The notes: generated from the letters alone by a model not told the origin. A stretch of 64,000 nucleotides of DNA from Betaproteobacteria bacterium (GCA_028292405.1 JAQGMJ010000039.1:1-64000), one strand, 5' to 3'. Positions 9,040 through 18,296 are shown, counted from the stretch's first letter. Translations and numbers: made by a program.

Positions 9040-9318
9040 TCAGGGGTGCGCGGTGACCGCGCGCTGCTGCCCTTCACGGGTCGTGTCGTACTCGGCCTTG
9101 AGGTCTTTCAGCGCGGAATTGCGCTCCTTGCGGATGTCCGACTGGCACTTGCGCTTTTCACTGCCGGAAAAGTCGACGCAGTTGACGAAACGGTGGCTGA
9201 AGTCTTCCTTTACGCGCTCGCGCTGGGCGCGGTATTCGCCGTCGGTCATTGCCAGTGCGGGCGCGGCATAGATGATGGTGGCGGCGGCAAGGGCCAGGGC
9301 GATCAGGGGCTTTTGCAT
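9040..9318 (-). CDS. Small exported protein, unknown function
   Basis: 92-aa protein with a signal peptide (MQKPLIALALAAATIIYAAPALA) and a mature part of ~69 charged residues with two cysteines (VNCVDFSG and KRKCQSD), which could form a disulfide in the periplasm. The start is set by GAGGAG upstream of ATG 9318; a longer upstream frame has no support. No family recognised. It is divergent from the flavin reductase-like gene. Confidence 0.7.
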   Translation of the reverse strand: MQKPLIALALAAATIIYAAPALAMTDGEYRAQRERVKEDFSHRFVNCVDFSGSEKRKCQSDIRKERNSALKDLKAEYDTTREGQQRAVTAHP

Positions 9319-9521
9319 GGCGGTACTCCTCTTCGATGTCGGTCCCGGGGACTCGCGCCCGGGAAGGCCGCTCGCCAGGAAATTGAATGCCGAGCGTAGG
9401 CCCCGGAGACGGCCGGGACTATCGGCGCAGGCCGATTTGCATGTCGGCGCAATCCCACATCCGCCACCGGAACGCCATCGCCATGATGCGGGTCCAACGG
9501 GCATTGCAGCCCGGAGCCGCC

Positions 9522-10079
9522 ATGCGCCCCTACGTCAAAAAGGATTACCCGTTGAGCGAAATCCGGCGCCTGCTCGAACCCGGGCCGGTGGTGCTGGTGA
9601 GTTCCGCCTGGCGCGGCGAGCGCGACATCATGACCATGGGCTGGCACATGATGCTCGAATTCACCCCGGCGCTGGTCGCCTGCTGCATTTCTTCGGCGAA
9701 CCACAGCTTCGCGCTGGTCAAGGGCAGCGGCGAATGCGTGATCAACCTGCCGACGGCGGACATGGTCGATGCGGTGGCCGGGGTGGGCAATTGCAGCGGC
9801 GGCGAGGTGGACAAATTCAGCGCCTTCAACCTCACGCCGGTGGCAGCCGCCCGGGTAGGCGCGCCGTTGATCCGCGAGTGCTATGCCAATTTCGAGTGCC
9901 GACTGCACGACGCGCGCATGGTGCCGCGCTATAACCTGTTCATCTGGGAAGTGGTGAAGGCGCACGTGGCCACTGTGCCGAAGCATCCGAAGACGCTGCA
10001 CTATCGCGGCGAGGGCGCCTTCATGGTGGCGGGCACTTCGGTGAGCCGCAAGCGCCGCTTCAAGCAGGCATATCTGTGA
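9522..10079 (+). CDS. Flavin reductase-like (FMN-binding split barrel) protein
   Basis: 185-aa protein of the flavin reductase-like domain family. The segments VLVSSAWRGERDIMTMGWHM and CVINLPTADMVDAVAGVGN correspond to the FMN-binding strands and the NLP motif. It probably binds FMN and may reduce flavin for a partner oxygenase or carry out a related reduction. No partner monooxygenase is adjacent. The start at MRPYVKKDYPL follows CCGGAG. The stop codon abuts the stop of the convergent Lys/Ala-rich gene without a gap. Confidence 0.85.
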   Translation: MRPYVKKDYPLSEIRRLLEPGPVVLVSSAWRGERDIMTMGWHMMLEFTPALVACCISSANHSFALVKGSGECVINLPTADMVDAVAGVGNCSGGEVDKFSAFNLTPVAAARVGAPLIRECYANFECRLHDARMVPRYNLFIWEVVKAHVATVPKHPKTLHYRGEGAFMVAGTSVSRKRRFKQAYL

Positions 10080-10715
10080 TCAGCCCTTGCGCGGCTTGCG
10101 CTTTTTCGGCACTTCGGTTTCGCCGATCACGCCGTCGATCGCGGCGCTCACCAGCGCCGGCAGGTCGGCGATGTTGCGCTCCTGCGTAACGGCAAGCATC
10201 AGCCTGTCCAGCGCGGACTGAAATTTCCTTTGCTTCGTCTTGTCGAGCAAAACAAAGATGGCGTCGATTTCCGCGCCGCGCGCGCGGATCAGGTTCGCCG
10301 CTTCGAGATAGGCTTTCAGACGCTCCAGGATTTCGCGCGCCGCATCGATGCTTTCGCCACCGAGCGGCTTGGCGGCACGGCGGCGTGCCGGCGCGGTGGC
10401 GCCGGCGAACTGGGCGCCCAGGGACTTGGCGAGGTGGGCGTAGAGTCCGGAGGCGTCGCCTTTGGGGGCGAGGCAGGCGAGCAGGGAAGCACCGACAGCG
10501 GCAGCGTCGCCGGCCGCGGCCAGGCCGATAGAGAGGCTGGGCCACAGGCCTTTGGCTTTTTTGGCGGCAATGGGCTTGGTGGCAGGCTTGACGGTAGTCC
10601 TGGAAGCAGGCTTCGCCTTGCTCGCCGCTCGCGGCTTCTTTAGGCTGGTCGCCGCTCGCGGCTTCTTCGGGCTGGGCTTGCTCGCGGCTTTGGCGCGGGA
10701 AACGGGCTTCTTCAT
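10080..10715 (-). CDS. Protein with Lys/Ala/Pro-rich histone-like N-terminal tail
   Basis: 211-aa protein. The first ~55 residues are almost only Lys, Ala, Pro, Ser and Arg with KKPRA-type repeats, resembling histone H1-like or HC1-like DNA-binding tails. The remainder is a mainly helical domain with alanine-rich helices (IDAAREILERLKAYLEAANL) and a second basic end (VPKKRKPRKG). Nucleic-acid binding is an inference from composition; the folded domain is not recognised. The start at 10715 is where the basic tail begins; an in-frame ATG at 10748 is possible. It converges on the flavin reductase-like gene. Confidence 0.7.
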   Translation of the reverse strand: MKKPVSRAKAASKPSPKKPRAATSLKKPRAASKAKPASRTTVKPATKPIAAKKAKGLWPSLSIGLAAAGDAAAVGASLLACLAPKGDASGLYAHLAKSLGAQFAGATAPARRRAAKPLGGESIDAAREILERLKAYLEAANLIRARGAEIDAIFVLLDKTKQRKFQSALDRLMLAVTQERNIADLPALVSAAIDGVIGETEVPKKRKPRKG

Positions 10716-10858
10716 GGGCGTGCGCAATCGGTGGCGGAAGGGCGCCATTATTGCCCGGAAAGCCGCAAACGCCCGGCGCCGCGCGCATTTTTCTGTTTGG
10801 ACTATGCTTGCAGCCACGCCGGGCGACCCTAGCGCCCGGCGGCCACCCAAGGTTGCCC

Positions 10859-11776
10859 ATGATCAAGCTGTACTCCCCCTTCCTTGCCGTGCTGCTCGCA
10901 ATTGCCGGCGCGGCGCAGGCGCAAGCGCCTGCCGACCCGCTGGTGCGCCCCGAAGGCTTGCGCCAGGTGTCGGCGCACGTGTCGATCATTCCGGACAACA
11001 GCGTGCCGCTGGTGCCGAATGTCGGCATCATCGTCGGCACCAAAGCTGTATTGGTGGTCGACACGGGCCTGGGCCCGCGCAACGGCGCGATGGTGCTGGC
11101 GGCGGCGCAAAAGCTCGCAGGCACCCGCCAGCTTTATCTGGTGACGACGCATTTTCACCCCGAGCACGACCTCGGCGCGCAGGCCTTTCCCGCTTCCACG
11201 TTAATGATCCGCTCGGCCGATCAGCGCAAGGACATTTCCGAATTCGGCCTGCAGCTGGCCAACATCTTCGCTTCGCGCTCGGCGATCAACGCCGAGCTGC
11301 TCAAGGGCGCGGACTACCGCCACGCCAACATCAGCTTCGGCCAGGACCTGCTGCTGGACCTGGGCGGGGTCCGCGTGCTGATGTACGCGATGGGGCCGAA
11401 CCACACGCGCGGCGATGTCGCCATCTGGGTGGAGACGGACAAGGTGCTGTTCGCCGGCGACATCGCGATGCGCGCGCAGCCGGCTTTCGCCAGCCCCTAC
11501 TCCAGCCTTTCGCACTGGCTGGAAAGCCTGGACCGGCTCGAGGCGCTGCATCCCACGCTGGTGGTGCCCAGCCATGGGCCGAGCGGCGGGGTGGAACTGA
11601 TCGAGGGCTATCGCGCGTATCTCAAGGAAGTGCGCGAGCGCACCCTGGCCGAGAAGCGCGCCGGCAAGACGGTAGAGCAGGCGATCGAGGTGGTGGGCGC
11701 GGCGATGGGCGCGAAATACCCGGACCGCGGGCGCTTGGGCGGCGCGGTGAAGGCGGCGTATACCGAAGGCAAATGA
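10859..11776 (+). CDS. Exported metallo-beta-lactamase-fold hydrolase
   Basis: 305-aa MBL-fold protein with a signal peptide (MIKLYSPFLAVLLAIAGAAQAQ). Metal motifs: VVDTGLGPRNG, VTTHFHPEHDLGAQAF (a variant of HxHxDH with Glu before the third His), GPNHTRGDVAIWV, FAGDIAMR and VVPSHGP. Periplasmic hydrolase of unknown substrate; the Glu in the HFHPEHD motif differs from the usual HxHGDH. A second, more canonical member lies at 48991. The start is placed at the signal peptide; the upstream frame shares sequence with the divergent gene's leader and has no ribosome site. Confidence 0.88.
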   Translation: MIKLYSPFLAVLLAIAGAAQAQAPADPLVRPEGLRQVSAHVSIIPDNSVPLVPNVGIIVGTKAVLVVDTGLGPRNGAMVLAAAQKLAGTRQLYLVTTHFHPEHDLGAQAFPASTLMIRSADQRKDISEFGLQLANIFASRSAINAELLKGADYRHANISFGQDLLLDLGGVRVLMYAMGPNHTRGDVAIWVETDKVLFAGDIAMRAQPAFASPYSSLSHWLESLDRLEALHPTLVVPSHGPSGGVELIEGYRAYLKEVRERTLAEKRAGKTVEQAIEVVGAAMGAKYPDRGRLGGAVKAAYTEGK

Positions 11777-11827
11777 AGCTCGCGCGGGTGAAGCGCCCGC
11801 GCAAATCGAACACCAATAATCAATCGG

Positions 11828-12301
11828 ATGTTTGACCTCATCGACCATTATTTCTGGCTGCTGGCGCTGGCCGGCACGCTGTTTCAATACCGCTCGATGC
11901 GCAAGCGCATGGTCGAAGCACATCGCGGCGCACCTGGCAAAGCGCAGGCGGCGACAAGGTATATGCGGCGCTACGTCATCGGCATGTCCTTGCTATGGGC
12001 GGTGATGGGCTGCGGCCAAGTAACAGGGAGCACGCCGATGGTCTGGTATTACTTCCGCCCGCAAGACGGCAATCCCTTTGTACTCGCATGGCTGGGGTTG
12101 GCATTGGCGGAAGCCCTGCTTTTCGCATTTTGGGTCTTCCTTGCGGACGGAGCACGGAAGATCGTCGAATTGAAACTGGCGGTCAGCGGCCGGGCGCCGG
12201 TTTCACCGTTCATGGTCAAGGTCTACGCGGCGCTCGCGCCGTTCGGAGTGTTGTTATGGATATTCATGGCAATCTCGATGAACGCGCCGCTGCCGAAATG
12301 A
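11828..12301 (+). CDS. Small integral membrane protein
   Basis: 157-aa protein with about four hydrophobic segments (near residues 5-20, 48-66, 82-104 and 130-152) and a cytoplasmic-looking basic loop (RSMRKRMVEAHRG). No family recognised. Sixteen bases separate it from the next membrane-protein gene, so the two are probably one transcript. Confidence 0.7.
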   Translation: MFDLIDHYFWLLALAGTLFQYRSMRKRMVEAHRGAPGKAQAATRYMRRYVIGMSLLWAVMGCGQVTGSTPMVWYYFRPQDGNPFVLAWLGLALAEALLFAFWVFLADGARKIVELKLAVSGRAPVSPFMVKVYAALAPFGVLLWIFMAISMNAPLPK

Positions 12302-12317
12302 CGGAACAGGGAAACCG

Positions 12318-12803
12318 ATGAAAAAACCCGTCCTCGCCTGGATCGTGCAAATCGCGCTGGCGCTGATCGCCTTGATCTACGGCGCCAGCGCGGTGTTTTC
12401 GCTGGCTGTCGGCGTCGGCCGGTGGTTCATCCTGACGCCGGCGCTGATCGGATTTTTGATCGCCGGGGCCATCGCTTTTTACGCCGCGCGCCTGTTGTGG
12501 CAAGCGACGCAGCAGACGGCAGGCAGCCGCGCCCTGCTGATTTTTTTCTGGGCCGTGCTGTTGATCTACCCGGTGACCAATGTGCTGAGCGCCATCGGCT
12601 GGTATCCGCCAAAGCTGCAGATCGCCCCGGAGCAGATGATGGGCGCGGCCATCGCCGAGGCGGCGCGTTATCTCCTTCTGCTGGCGCTGATCGTCTGGCT
12701 TTCCTTCAGCAAGGCGACGCGCGCCTGGCTGGGGGCGCAGCGGCGTGCGCCCAGCCTGTTCGCCTTCGGCGCGCCGGTGGATAATCCGGACAGCAGCCAC
12801 TAA
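12318..12803 (+). CDS. Small integral membrane protein
   Basis: 161-aa protein with four predicted hydrophobic helices (about residues 7-30, 38-60, 72-92, 108-128) and a short polar C-terminus. GGAAA lies six bases before ATG. It is downstream of another unknown membrane protein and 18 bases upstream of the CoA transferase gene, giving a probable three-gene run. Function unknown. Confidence 0.7.
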   Translation: MKKPVLAWIVQIALALIALIYGASAVFSLAVGVGRWFILTPALIGFLIAGAIAFYAARLLWQATQQTAGSRALLIFFWAVLLIYPVTNVLSAIGWYPPKLQIAPEQMMGAAIAEAARYLLLLALIVWLSFSKATRAWLGAQRRAPSLFAFGAPVDNPDSSH

Positions 12804-12821
12804 AAAGCTCGACCAGACAAG

Positions 12822-14081
12822 ATGCAGACCGAACCTCCGATTTCACCGCTTGCCGACGTGCGCATACTCGACCTGTCGCGCCTGGTGGCGGGCAACATCA
12901 CTTCGCACGTGCTGGCCGACATGGGCGCCGACGTGATCAAGATCGAAGGGCCGCCGCACGGCGACGACCTGCGCAACTGGCGTTGCGAGGGCGTCTCGAC
13001 CTACTGGAAGGTGTACAGCCGCAACAAGCGCAGCGTGGCGCTGAACCTTCGTGACGAGGGCGGCAAGCAAGCGCTGCGGCGGCTGGTGCAATCGTCGCAG
13101 GTGCTGATCGAGAACTTCCGCCCCGGCACGCTGGAAAAAATGGGCTTCGGCCCGGAGGCGCTGCATGCGCTGAACCCGAAGATGATCGTGGTGCGCGTTT
13201 CCGGCTGGGGCCAGACCGGGCCGTATGCGCACAAGCCGGGCTTCGGCTCGCTGATCGAGGCGATGTCGGGCTTCGCGGCGATGAACGGCTACGGCGACCG
13301 GCCGCCGGTGCTGCCGCCCTTCGCCATGGCCGACTGCATGGCCGGCATGTTCGCGGCGGTGGGCATCATGAATGCGCTGCGCCACCTGGACCAGGGCGGC
13401 GCCGGGCAGACCATCGACCTCTCGCTGTTCGACCCGATCCATTCGATGCTCGGGCCCTTTGCGCTGGAGCACCGCATCACCGGGCGCGCGCCGCAGCGCC
13501 GCGGCAGCCGCTCGCCGACGCACGCGCCGCGCAATGTCTACGAGACGAAGGACGGCGGCTTTATCGCGCTTTCCGCCGGCATGGAGGGCACGGTGCAGCG
13601 CCTGTTCCAGGCGATGGGGCGGGCCGACATGGCGGCCGACCCGCGCTTTTCCAGCCACGCCGCGCGCATCGCCAACATCGAGGCGCTGGACGAGGCCATC
13701 GGCGCCTTCGTCAAGGCGCGCGACATGGACGAAAACCTGGAATTCTTCGACCGCATGGACGTGACGGCGGGGCCGGTGTGCGACGCCGCCGACCTGGCGG
13801 ACCACCCCTACATCCGCGAGCGCGGCATCATCGTCGAGCAGGAAGACGAAGAGTTGGGCAGCATCCCGACGCCGGCGCCGCCGTTGCGTTTCGGCGCGAC
13901 GCCGGCGACCATCCGCTTTCCGGCGCCGCGCTTCGGCCAGCACACGCGGGAGGTGCTGCAGGAGGCGGGCTACTCGGCGGACGAGCTGCACTCGCTGGAG
14001 GCGGCGCAGGCGATCCTCTGCGACCCGCGCCAGGACACGCAAAGCCGGGGCCGGCCGGCGAAAAGTCGGAAGACTTCCTAG
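12822..14081 (+). CDS. Class III CoA transferase (CaiB/BaiF family)
   Basis: 419-aa cytoplasmic enzyme that moves CoA between carboxylic acids. Signatures: DVRILDLSRLVAGN and ADMGADVIKIEGPPHGDDLR at the N-terminus, IENFRPGTLEKMG, RVSGWGQTGPYAHKPGF, and PPFAMADCMAGMFAAVGIM, whose Asp is the expected catalytic nucleophile. Full length for the family (~400 aa). The substrate is not predictable; formyl-CoA transferase and many acid-specific relatives share these motifs. The last ~25 residues are a polar extension. Confidence 0.92.
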   Translation: MQTEPPISPLADVRILDLSRLVAGNITSHVLADMGADVIKIEGPPHGDDLRNWRCEGVSTYWKVYSRNKRSVALNLRDEGGKQALRRLVQSSQVLIENFRPGTLEKMGFGPEALHALNPKMIVVRVSGWGQTGPYAHKPGFGSLIEAMSGFAAMNGYGDRPPVLPPFAMADCMAGMFAAVGIMNALRHLDQGGAGQTIDLSLFDPIHSMLGPFALEHRITGRAPQRRGSRSPTHAPRNVYETKDGGFIALSAGMEGTVQRLFQAMGRADMAADPRFSSHAARIANIEALDEAIGAFVKARDMDENLEFFDRMDVTAGPVCDAADLADHPYIRERGIIVEQEDEELGSIPTPAPPLRFGATPATIRFPAPRFGQHTREVLQEAGYSADELHSLEAAQAILCDPRQDTQSRGRPAKSRKTS

Positions 14082-14201
14082 GCCGCGTTTCGCCGGCCTT
14101 CCTACCGCGGAATCCGGCTTCCGGCGGCAGACAGGGGGCGGGGGCGCTCCTACACTGGACTCATTCAATGCGGCAGGTGCCGCCGGCGAAGGAGACAGGC
14201 G

Positions 14202-14387
14202 ATGGACCACACTACCGAACATCTGAACCAGATCATCGTGGGATTGATGGACCTGGTGCGCGAAGTCAAGCTGCACGGCAAGACCGCGCGCTTCGACATG
14301 CGCGCCCCCGGGCTGCTGGAAGAGGCGCTGCATGCGCTGAAGTGCGCCCGCGAAGACGAAGCGCTGATGGCGCTGCATTGCGAGTAG
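14202..14387 (+). CDS. Small hypothetical protein
   Basis: 61-aa protein beginning MDHTTEHLNQIIVGLMDLV with AAGGAGA nine bases upstream, a strong ribosome site that supports real translation. It is predicted to be two or three helices, with acidic N-terminus and one HALKC segment. No family recognised. Confidence 0.6.
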   Translation: MDHTTEHLNQIIVGLMDLVREVKLHGKTARFDMRAPGLLEEALHALKCAREDEALMALHCE

Positions 14388-14601
14388 GTCCGCAGCAGCA
14401 CGTGCCCGGCCACACGGGATTCGTGGGGCTGTCCGCCTTGAGGCCTACAAGCGCCGGGGGCTTGTCCAGCGCCTGTCATCTGTGCCGCCTATAATCGCCG
14501 CACGCGATGCGCCTCGAGGCTGGTCTGGCAGGAGGCAGCATCCGCCGGCGTCGCGCTTCAGGCCGCGGCGCCGCCCGCCCTCCCCTCATTGGAGAACAAG
14601 A

Positions 14602-15276
14602 ATGCTGAAGCTTTACTATCACCCCTCCCCCAATCCCGCCAAGGTCGCGCTGTACCTCGAAGAAGCGGCGATTCCCTACGAGTTCGTGCCGGTGGATACG
14701 CGCAAGGGCGAGCAGCTGCAACCCGCTTTCCTGGCGATCAACCCGAACGGCAAGACCCCGGCGATCGACGACGAGGGCACCCGGGTGTTCGACTCCACCG
14801 CCATCCTGATGTACCTGGGCGAGAAGTCGGGCAAGTTCATGCCCACCGCTGCGCAGCGCGGCGAATACCTGTCGTGGATGCTGTTCATTTCCTCCGGCGT
14901 CGGCCCCTATTCCGGCCAGGCAGTGCACTTCAAGCACCACGCCGCCGAGAAGCTGACGTACGCGATCAACCGCTACCAGTTCGAGGCGGAGCGCCATTGG
15001 GGCATCATCAACGAGCAGCTGGGCAAGCACAAGTACATGCTGGGCGAAACCTACAGCATCGTCGACATGAACCTGTGGGGCTGGATGCGCGCCGCCGCCT
15101 ACGTGCTGGGCGAAGAGGCGTGGGGCCGCATTCCGAACGTGAAGCGACTGTTCGACGAGATCAACGCACGCCCGGCAGCGGTGAAGGTCAATGCGCTGAA
15201 GGATCAGCACGCCTTCAAGACCGATATGGACCAGGCGGCACGCGACGTCATGTTCCGCCACGCCAAGGCTGCTTGA
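14602..15276 (+). CDS. Glutathione S-transferase family protein
   Basis: 224-aa soluble protein with the thioredoxin-like N-terminal domain (MLKLYYHPSPNPAKVALYLEE; INPNGKTPAIDD cis-Pro loop; VFDSTAILMYLGEKSG, the EST/DST glutathione contact) and the helical GST C-terminal domain (AERHWGIINEQLG; YSIVDMNLWGWMRAA). It should bind glutathione; the acceptor is unknown. GGAGAA is seven bases upstream. Three GST-family proteins occur in this window (also 24466 and 58008), not closely alike. Confidence 0.93.
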   Translation: MLKLYYHPSPNPAKVALYLEEAAIPYEFVPVDTRKGEQLQPAFLAINPNGKTPAIDDEGTRVFDSTAILMYLGEKSGKFMPTAAQRGEYLSWMLFISSGVGPYSGQAVHFKHHAAEKLTYAINRYQFEAERHWGIINEQLGKHKYMLGETYSIVDMNLWGWMRAAAYVLGEEAWGRIPNVKRLFDEINARPAAVKVNALKDQHAFKTDMDQAARDVMFRHAKAA

Positions 15277-15372
15277 GGGCACGGCGGCGTGCACGGCATT
15301 GCCGCGCACGCCCGCCGCTCCCAATGACACTGGAATAGCCGCGCCGCTTTTTTGACGCGGCATAATTTACCG

Positions 15373-15846
15373 ATGCTCCCCGATTCCATTGCCCTGATCC
15401 TGCCGCGCCTGGCCGCCGCGGTGCTGCTGGGCGCGCTGATCGGCCTGAACCGCGAGCTCAAGCACAAGCCCGCCGGCCTGCGCACCCACGCTCTGGTGGC
15501 GTTGGGCGCGGCCGTGCTGACCCTGTTGATCGGCGGCACCGGCAGCGCCAGTGAACCGGTCCATTACGACGCGCTTTCACGGGTGATCCAGGGCGTGATC
15601 ACCGGCATCGGCTTTCTCGGCGCCGGGGTGATCCTGCATTCCAGCGAGGGCAAGCGGGTCAGCGGCCTGACCACCGCGGCCTCGATCTGGCTGGCCGCCT
15701 GCCTGGGCTGCGCCTGCGGCACCGGCGCCTGGGCGATTACCGCCTGCGCCTTTGCGCTGATCATGATGATCCTGATTCTCGGCGGCCCGCTGGAACGCTG
15801 GGCCTTGCGGCATTTCGAGCCGCATCCGGAAGAGCGCGATTTGTAG
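15373..15846 (+). CDS. MgtC/SapB-family membrane protein
   Basis: 157-aa inner-membrane protein with the MgtC N-terminal signatures: RLAAAVLLGALIGLNRELKH, PAGLRTHALVALGAA, and GVITGIGFLGAGVIL with the conserved GIGFLGAG motif, then GLTTAASIWLAACLG. It has four to five membrane helices and lacks the C-terminal soluble domain of full MgtC. MgtC proteins are linked to magnesium limitation and intracellular survival; role here unknown. ATG 15373 is preferred over an in-frame TTG at 15352. Confidence 0.9.
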   Translation: MLPDSIALILPRLAAAVLLGALIGLNRELKHKPAGLRTHALVALGAAVLTLLIGGTGSASEPVHYDALSRVIQGVITGIGFLGAGVILHSSEGKRVSGLTTAASIWLAACLGCACGTGAWAITACAFALIMMILILGGPLERWALRHFEPHPEERDL

Positions 15847-16165
15847 GAACAAGGCTGGATGGCGGCGATGCCGCCGTCATTGGCTCCAGGCCTTGCTCGC
15901 GCAGGATGCCTGCCTTCCGTAAGAAGCGCGTGTGTGCCCACGTTGGATTTGCGGTGCGCGCTCAGGACAACGGAATAACAGTGCCCGCTTCTTCTGCGCA
16001 TTTACCCGAATGGCATTGCAAAAAACCTCGCCACCGCTGCGCGAATATGGAAAAATCCCGTCCTGAAACATGTTAAGGTACAACCCACTTTTCTGGACAT
16101 AATTCTTATATGGAACGATTTCGGCGCCTCGGCCGCCGTGCCTCGTGCCTGCGCCGGAGCCTGAT

Positions 16166-16732
16166 TTGAACGAGGTTGATCAGTACATTTTCGAGGCCAT
16201 CAAGACCCACGTGTGGTCGGGGTTTTATTCTCCGGCCGAAGTGCAGCGGATCATCGACGATCTGCTGGAAGAAGGTGCCACCGAGGATTGGCTGCGCGCG
16301 CAGGTGTTGCCGGAGTTCGAGCGCAAGGCGGTGGCGGAAACCTTGTGGCCGCCGGTCACCGATTGCGAGCGGCTCGACGCGGCCTTCGAGGCGCTGGAGG
16401 ATGAAAACATTCTCGCCCTGCACAACGCCGGCTATGCGATGTCCGACGGCCACGAGGACGCGGCTGCCATCCTCGAGGAAAGCGGCTCGGACAAATTCAT
16501 CGGCTATTGTTTTTATCACGGCCAGGACGTCGAGCGCGCGATTTCCGGCGGCGGCCTGCTGATCGCCTTCGACCACATCTACGGCGAGGTGCCGGAGAAG
16601 GCGAGCATCGGCCAGGCGGTGCGGGCGGCGCTGGAGGCCGAGGGTCTCGTCACCGAATGGAACGGCGACGCCGAGATGCGCATCAACCTGCCGCAGTTCG
16701 ACTGGAAGCGGCGCGGGCCGATCCCGATCTAG
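16166..16732 (+). CDS. DUF6891-like protein
   Basis: 188-aa soluble acidic protein. The central IGYCFYHGQDVERAISG and GGLLIAFDHIYG segments resemble the DUF6891 domain of unknown function. A TTG start at 16166 is chosen because GGAG lies six bases upstream and the homologous-looking region starts there; a GTG at 16145 would add seven residues but has no ribosome site. No role can be inferred from the neighbours. Confidence 0.7.
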   Translation: MNEVDQYIFEAIKTHVWSGFYSPAEVQRIIDDLLEEGATEDWLRAQVLPEFERKAVAETLWPPVTDCERLDAAFEALEDENILALHNAGYAMSDGHEDAAAILEESGSDKFIGYCFYHGQDVERAISGGGLLIAFDHIYGEVPEKASIGQAVRAALEAEGLVTEWNGDAEMRINLPQFDWKRRGPIPI

Positions 16733-16839
16733 GCTGGCCGCGGCGCCGCGAATGCGGCATGATAAAGCGGGGTATCAATGCGGGTCATCGTACCGGTGCG
16801 CCGCGCACGCTTCAGGACAAACTTCGAAAGGATATCGGC

Positions 16840-17100
16840 ATGCGCACCGCACTGTTCATTCTCGGCGGACTGGTACTCCTGGGCGCGGCGGTATTCGGCG
16901 CGCGCTTTGCCGGCGGCGACCGCGCGATCGCGCTGGCGGCGGGCATCTTCATCCCGGTATGGCTGGCGGGGGCGCTGGTCAACATGTGGATCGGCGTCGC
17001 CCGCGCCGGCTACCCGGTCGGCGAGGAGTTTCCGATCATGCTGGTGATCTTCGTGCCGCCGGCGGCGCTGGCCGGCTTCATCTGCTGGAAGTTTTCCTGA
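16840..17100 (+). CDS. Small membrane protein
   Basis: 86-aa protein with three hydrophobic helices (about residues 3-22, 28-48, 66-84), MRTALFILGGLVLLGAAVFG at the N-terminus. GAAAGGA is upstream of ATG. No family recognised; probably monocistronic, convergent with the autotransporter gene. Confidence 0.65.
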   Translation: MRTALFILGGLVLLGAAVFGARFAGGDRAIALAAGIFIPVWLAGALVNMWIGVARAGYPVGEEFPIMLVIFVPPAALAGFICWKFS

Positions 17101-17162
17101 AGGCGAAACCAACGCCGGCGCAACGCTCGCGCGCTGCGCCCGCCGACATGCATGCGTGAAGA

Positions 17163-18296
17163 CTAGAAGCGCAAGCCGATGTTGGCCAGCACCTGGTCGT
17201 TCTTGATCTGGCTGCGGCCCTGCTCGGAAGATACCGAGATGCCGCCGTAGAGCCGGCCGCTGGACTGGAAGTTGACGCCGAGTTGCAGCAGGAAGGCGTC
17301 GCGGTCGTTGGCGGCACTCTGCCCGGCCAGCGGCGCCTGGTTCTGGCGCTGCGCATCGTAGATATAGGTCACGCCGAAATACGGCGTGACGCCCTGCTGC
17401 AGCTTGTAGGCGGCCTGACCGCCGAAGCGCAGCTGGGTGATGCGGTTGCTCGAGCCGGCGACGTTGGTGCCGTTGGACAGGGTGAACTGGCCGAGGCGGT
17501 CTTCCGCCGACATCACCTGGCCTTTGCCGGTGAGTTGCCACTTGCCCATCAGGTAGTTGTACGACAGGCCGAGGCTGGCGAGGCTGCGGCGGTCGCGGGT
17601 GTTGCCGTTGCCGCCGCCCACGCTGTTGTCGGTGGTGCTGATGTCGGTGCTGCCGAAGCCGATGACGGCATCGAGGATCCAGCGCGGGGTGATGGCCCAG
17701 GCGAGGTAAGGCGCGAAGGTGTTGCCGTTGCCGCGGAAGCTGCCGCCGTTGAACGAGGTGTTGATGCGGGTGCGTTCGCCGGAGAGCGCGGCGCCGACGA
17801 TCAGGTTGTTGCCGAAGGTGTAGTCCAGGCCGACCAGGGCGACATCGAGATGGCCGCTGGATTGCAGGGGCTGGAAGTCGTAGGCGATATGGTTTTCCGA
17901 CAGCGCGAACCAGGCGTTCCATTTGTCGCCGGCGCCGGCCGCGCTTTTGCCGGTGTCGCCGGAAAGCGCGTAGCGCGCCCCGCCCGGGCCGGTGGCGGTG
18001 CCGCCGCCGAGTTGCGCCCCGAAGCTGCCGATGGCCCCGCCCAGTGTGCTGCCGACCTGGAAGCTGCCGGCGGAGGTGACAGCCTGGTTGAAGCCGCCGC
18101 TGGAAGTGGCGGGGCAGGCGTTGTCGCCGGAGCCGCCGGAGCTGTCGCAACTCGCCGGCGGCGGCGGCGGAGGGGGCGGCGGCGGCAGCGTGGAGGCCAG
18201 GGCCGGCGCGATGCCCGCCAGGGCGAAGGCGGCGGCCAGGGTCAGGCGCAAGAGGGTGGTGCTGCAGCGTCGTGCGACAGTTCGAGGATCGTGCAT
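17163..18296 (-). CDS. Autotransporter beta-barrel protein with almost no passenger
   Basis: 377-aa outer-membrane protein. It has a signal peptide (to about residue 35, APALAST), a ten-proline run, a short Cys-containing Gly/Ser stretch (CDSSGGSGDNAC), a ~50-residue linker, and then a C-terminal region of alternating amphipathic strands typical of the autotransporter domain, ending LANIGLRF with the C-terminal Phe recognised by the Bam machinery. Classical autotransporters carry several hundred passenger residues; here only ~80 precede the barrel. GGAAGGAG lies upstream of ATG 18296. It follows the sterol-desaturase-like gene by 58 bases and may share its transcript. Confidence 0.85.
   Translation of the reverse strand: MHDPRTVARRCSTTLLRLTLAAAFALAGIAPALASTLPPPPPPPPPPASCDSSGGSGDNACPATSSGGFNQAVTSAGSFQVGSTLGGAIGSFGAQLGGGTATGPGGARYALSGDTGKSAAGAGDKWNAWFALSENHIAYDFQPLQSSGHLDVALVGLDYTFGNNLIVGAALSGERTRINTSFNGGSFRGNGNTFAPYLAWAITPRWILDAVIGFGSTDISTTDNSVGGGNGNTRDRRSLASLGLSYNYLMGKWQLTGKGQVMSAEDRLGQFTLSNGTNVAGSSNRITQLRFGGQAAYKLQQGVTPYFGVTYIYDAQRQNQAPLAGQSAANDRDAFLLQLGVNFQSSGRLYGGISVSSEQGRSQIKNDQVLANIGLRF

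Noticed and set aside
12843-14378. 511-aa minus-strand frame opposite the CoA transferase
   Set aside because: Shadow; biased composition and the plus strand has a clear enzyme.
15352-15372. TTGACG and CATAAT before the MgtC-like gene
   Set aside because: The two hexamers are only a few bases apart, too close for a promoter.
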